Positions 61,333-64,000 of a stretch of 64,000 nt of DNA are shown here, one piece after another (within the stretch, counting starts at the first letter, position 1; each line of letters opens with the position of its first letter). Where the stretch lies: positions 4,351,501 to 4,415,500 of the forward strand of contig NZ_CP060202.1 of assembly GCF_014250515.1 (NCBI RefSeq). The letters are read 5' to 3'. Both the position numbers and the translations under genes were made by a program. Origin of the DNA: Hymenobacter sediminicola (lineage in GTDB: Bacteria > Bacteroidota > Bacteroidia > Cytophagales > Hymenobacteraceae). The notes beneath the pieces are model-generated. The model did no database searches. It worked only from the letters and a program-made list of their open reading frames with translations, and was not told the DNA's origin.

Positions 61333-62562
61333 ATGAAAGACCTACTGGCCAAGTTCGAGAATAAGCGTCCTGAAATCGTGTTTGAGTGGAAAGATGCCGA
61401 AACCGAAGCCGAAGGCTGGGTGGTTATCAACTCGTTGCGGGGCGGCGCAGCCGGTGGTGGCACCCGCATGCGCAAAGGCCTCGACAAGCGCGAAGTAGAG
61501 AGCTTGGCCAAAACCATGGAAGTGAAGTTTACCGTGTCGGGGCCTGCTATTGGCGGTGCTAAGTCAGGCATCAACTTCGACCCGCAGGACCCGCGCAAGC
61601 GTGGTGTGCTGGAGCGCTGGTACCGCGCTGTCATTCCGCTGCTCAAGAACTATTACGGCACTGGCGGCGACCTAAACGTGGACGAAATTCACGACGTCAT
61701 CCCGATTACGGAGGATTACGGCCTCTGGCACCCGCAGGAAGGCATCGTGAATGGACACTACCGAGCCACTGAGCCGCAGAAGATCCAGAAGCTGGGCCAA
61801 CTGCGCCAGGGCGTAGTGAAGGTGCTGGAAGACATTACGTTTACTCCAGACCTAAGCCGCAAGTACACTGTTGCAGACCTGATTACAGGGTACGGGGTAG
61901 CGGAAGCCGTTCGGCATTACTATGAGCTATGGGGCAGCCGCAACGTAGCAGGCAAGCGCGCCATTATTCAGGGCTGGGGCAACGTGGGTGCCGCCGCCGC
62001 TTACTACCTGGCCAGCCAGGGCGCGCGCATCACCGGCATCATCGACCGGGCCGGTGGCCTCATCAAGGAAGATGGTTTCTCGCTGGAAGAAATACGCACC
62101 CTCTTTTTGCAGCGCGAAGGAAACGCTCTGACGGCTGACAATCTGTTGTCGTTTGAAGACGTGAACCAGCGTATCTGGAGCAGCGGCGCGGAAATCTTTA
62201 TTCCGGCAGCGGCCTCGCGGCTCGTTACCCGCGGGCAGGTAGAACAGCTGATTGCGGGCGGCTTGGAAGTTATTTCGTGCGGTGCCAACGTGCCGTTCCA
62301 GGACCCCGAAATCTTCTTCGGGCCTACCGGCGAATTTGCCGACCAGCATACTTCGGTCATTCCCGATTTTATTGCCAACTGTGGCATGGCGCGGGTGTTT
62401 GCCTACCTGATGGAAACCAATGCAGAAATCACCGACCAGGCCATCTTCGGCGACACGTCGCGCATCATCCGTCGTGCCCTGGAGCGCACGCGCAAGCAAG
62501 GCGACTCACGTATTGGCGTAGCGCAGAAGTCGTTTGAAATGGCACTTCGCCAGTTGGTGTAA
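61333..62562 (+). CDS. Second Glu/Leu-type dehydrogenase
   Basis: The 409-residue enzyme belongs to the Glu/Leu/Phe/Val dehydrogenase superfamily: VSGPAIGGAKSGINFDPQDPR carries the active-site Lys (near 80), and IIQGWGNVGAAAAYYLASQGA the Rossmann motif (near 215). Compared with gdhA (38107), the core motif GGAKGGI is GGAKSGI, and the protein is more similar to the leucine-dehydrogenase-like group. The exact amino acid is undecided. An element TACCTTTA at 61276-61283 is one mismatch from TAnnTTTG. The gene is divergent from the ArsR-type regulator, 249 bp away. Confidence 0.88.
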   Translation: MKDLLAKFENKRPEIVFEWKDAETEAEGWVVINSLRGGAAGGGTRMRKGLDKREVESLAKTMEVKFTVSGPAIGGAKSGINFDPQDPRKRGVLERWYRAVIPLLKNYYGTGGDLNVDEIHDVIPITEDYGLWHPQEGIVNGHYRATEPQKIQKLGQLRQGVVKVLEDITFTPDLSRKYTVADLITGYGVAEAVRHYYELWGSRNVAGKRAIIQGWGNVGAAAAYYLASQGARITGIIDRAGGLIKEDGFSLEEIRTLFLQREGNALTADNLLSFEDVNQRIWSSGAEIFIPAAASRLVTRGQVEQLIAGGLEVISCGANVPFQDPEIFFGPTGEFADQHTSVIPDFIANCGMARVFAYLMETNAEITDQAIFGDTSRIIRRALERTRKQGDSRIGVAQKSFEMALRQLV

Positions 62563-62652
62563 ACCAGCAAGCAGGCACTTGCAGGCTTAAGGTTTTGGCT
62601 GGCTAAACTACAGCCGGGGCTCTAAGCGCTACAGGTTTCAAACTCACTATTT

Positions 62653-63798
62653 ATGACGTTACAGGAAATCCTGCACCTTCGCTTTCTTGGCAACAACGTG
62701 GCCGCGTACCTGACGTGCGCGGGTATTCTGTTGTTCGGATACCTTTTCAAGAGTCTGCTTTCCAAACTCCTGTCGAGGCTGGTGTTTCGCTTTATTCGCA
62801 AGCGAACGGAAGGAGTCAGTGAAGCGCAATTCCAGGCACTTCTCATTGACCCGATGTCCATCGTCGTGTTTTTCGTGACGGTGTACCTCGCATTCCAGGT
62901 GCTTGATTACCCAGTGAGCAGCTCTGAGATTACGCGCCATGAGCCCTGGCCCAAGGTGGCGCTGTTTCGGCTGTATCAGGTGGGCCTCATTGCTGGCATT
63001 ACCTGGATTGCCCTCCGCCTAGTGGACTTTCTGGTGCTGGTGTTCCGCCGTCGGGCCGAATCCAACGCCTCCCGCATCAATAACCAGCTTATCCCATTTG
63101 CTAAAGACCTGTTGAAGGTTCTGGTACTCACGATGGCCTTTCTGGCACTGCTGGGCCGGGTATTTGGGGTCAACGTTACGGCCCTCATCGGGGGCCTGGG
63201 TATTGGAGGGCTGGCAGTGGCTTTCGCAGCTAAGGAAAGCCTCGAAAACCTGATTGCCTCCTTCACTATATTTCTGGACCGGCCCTTCGCCGTGGGCGAC
63301 TTGGTGGAAGTGGGCGCCGTAACGGGCACCGTAGAAAAAGTAGGTTTCCGGAGCACGCGCCTGCGCACCGCTGAAAAAAGCTACGTGACGGTGCCCAACA
63401 AAGCCATGATTGACAAGCCGTTGGACAATCTTTCGTTGCGAACGGCACGGCGCGTTACGTTTACGCTGGCCCTCAGCCACGCTACCACCAGCCAGCAGCT
63501 GCACCAAATTGTTCAGGAAGGCAAACGCCTTATCGGCGAGAATCCGTTGGTGACTCAGGATGTGCAAATGCAGTTTTCAGCCCTCACGCCAGCCGCCAAG
63601 GAAGTAACGGTGCAGTATTTTGTAGAAACAACAAACTACGACGAGTATCTGGCAGTGAAAGAGGAGTTGAACTACCACTTGGTAGAGGCTGTGGAGCGAG
63701 CAGGCGGCTCGTTCGCCAGTTCTGGCACTACAGTCGTGCAGCTAAACACCGGTGGCCGGCTAGATGGCCTTAACGCGTTAGACACTTCGGTCTTGTAA
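62653..63798 (+). CDS. MscS-family mechanosensitive channel
   Basis: The 381-residue membrane protein has about five hydrophobic spans then the MscS pore helix and cytoplasmic beta-domain. The pore segment is LIGGLGIGGLAVAFAAKESLENLIASFTIFLDRPFAVGDLVEVG (about 178-221), with the glycine/alanine spacing and the LDRPFAVGD motif of MscS. The C-terminal domain holds RSTRLRTAEKSYVTVPNKAMIDKPLDNLS. The first 140 residues extend beyond MscS itself and have several basic patches. It likely relieves osmotic pressure. It is 90 bp downstream of the second dehydrogenase on the same strand. Confidence 0.92.
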   Translation: MTLQEILHLRFLGNNVAAYLTCAGILLFGYLFKSLLSKLLSRLVFRFIRKRTEGVSEAQFQALLIDPMSIVVFFVTVYLAFQVLDYPVSSSEITRHEPWPKVALFRLYQVGLIAGITWIALRLVDFLVLVFRRRAESNASRINNQLIPFAKDLLKVLVLTMAFLALLGRVFGVNVTALIGGLGIGGLAVAFAAKESLENLIASFTIFLDRPFAVGDLVEVGAVTGTVEKVGFRSTRLRTAEKSYVTVPNKAMIDKPLDNLSLRTARRVTFTLALSHATTSQQLHQIVQEGKRLIGENPLVTQDVQMQFSALTPAAKEVTVQYFVETTNYDEYLAVKEELNYHLVEAVERAGGSFASSGTTVVQLNTGGRLDGLNALDTSVL

Positions 63799-63815
63799 AG
63801 CGTCTCTTCTTCCTG

Positions 63816-63875
63816 ACCACCACACAACAAGGCCCGGCTGCTTCCAGAAGCAACCGGGCCTTATTGTGTGGTGGT
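63816..63875. terminator. Bidirectional terminator with 22-bp arms
   Basis: Arms opening with ACCACCACACAA and closing with GTGTGGTGGT pair across a 16-base inner region, with one mismatch. It separates mscS from the convergent gene whose stop is at 63884. Confidence 0.88.
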
Positions 63876-63883
63876 TCAGTTAT

Positions 63884-64000
63884 TTATCGACGGCCGCCTA
63901 GCAAACCGCCCAGCAAGCTGCCCATACCGCCGCCCATCAGGCTGCCGAGGCCACCGCCACCGGCGCTCCGAGGCTGTGAGTTAGGCTGTCCGCCCAGCCC
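63884..64000 (-). CDS. C-terminal end of a glycine-rich protein, 5' part beyond window
   Basis: The minus-strand frame is open from the window edge to a TAA at 63884-63886. It gives 38 residues that end GGGLGSLMGGGMGSLLGG and then LLGGRR, with Gln/Pro/Ser before. The glycine-leucine-rich tail resembles the C-terminus of small DUF937-type proteins, but the family cannot be decided from this fragment. It is convergent with mscS. Confidence 0.65.
   Translation of the reverse strand, partial: GLGGQPNSQPRSAGGGGLGSLMGGGMGSLLGGLLGGRR

Overview
The window looks like chromosomal DNA of a GC-rich Bacteroidota of the Hymenobacter type (Cytophagales, Hymenobacteraceae). This rests on three secreted proteins with C-terminal type IX secretion (T9SS) sorting domains, several Bacteroidota-style -7 promoter elements (TAnnTTTG), many lipoproteins with Cys lipoboxes, and gene families typical of that group (bacterial DPP4, FadL/OmpP1-like barrels, NfeD-FloA, LpxR-like deacylase, OmpA-PD40 proteins). 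No rRNA, tRNA, insertion sequence, prophage or classical CRISPR array was seen.

Layout. 1-7615: envelope genes (a TonB-domain lipoprotein cut by the window edge, a DPP4 peptidase, lipoproteins, a FadL-like barrel). 7813-12554: housekeeping and stress genes (proS, DinB-like protein, Crp-type regulator, nfeD-floA). 12667-25481: a surface-protein region with an OmpA-PD40 protein, a GC-rich probable barrel, two T9SS cargo proteins, several unrecognised lipoproteins, and an unrecognised 231-residue protein followed by an unusual array of CCGCATGCGG palindromes with an exact 42-bp period. 25613-27966: a 2-oxoglutarate-type oxygenase and a chromate transporter homologue. 28060-34346: a polysaccharide-precursor cluster on the minus strand (rfbA, tviC-like, rfbB, galE, tviB-like, wbpD-like). 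34484-42742: core metabolism (prmC, ribD, free-Met sulfoxide reductase, psd, gdhA, cdsA, CPBP protease, dusB). 42784-46078: a secreted protein, a DMT transporter, a 95-bp inverted-repeat element and an LpxR-like deacylase. 46365-51161: a 1598-residue DUF4011-helicase-nuclease protein, a probable single-gene phage-defence factor. 51272-64000: amino acid permease, two paralogous CxxC/carboxypeptidase-like-domain proteins, a lipocalin-type lipoprotein, a T9SS SBBP-repeat protein, histidine kinase, hemA, ArsR-type regulator, a second glutamate-type dehydrogenase, MscS channel, and the tail of a glycine-rich protein.

How genes fit together. The sugar-nucleotide genes together can make dTDP-4-keto-6-deoxyglucose, UDP-galactose and Vi-antigen-like UDP-HexNAc uronic acids for a surface polysaccharide, but the last steps (rfbC, rfbD, glycosyltransferases) are not here. 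psd and cdsA are phospholipid genes. Many gene ends are marked by long, nearly perfect palindromic terminators that serve convergent neighbours. The least explained items are the 42-bp phased palindrome array with its neighbour gene, and the large helicase-nuclease.
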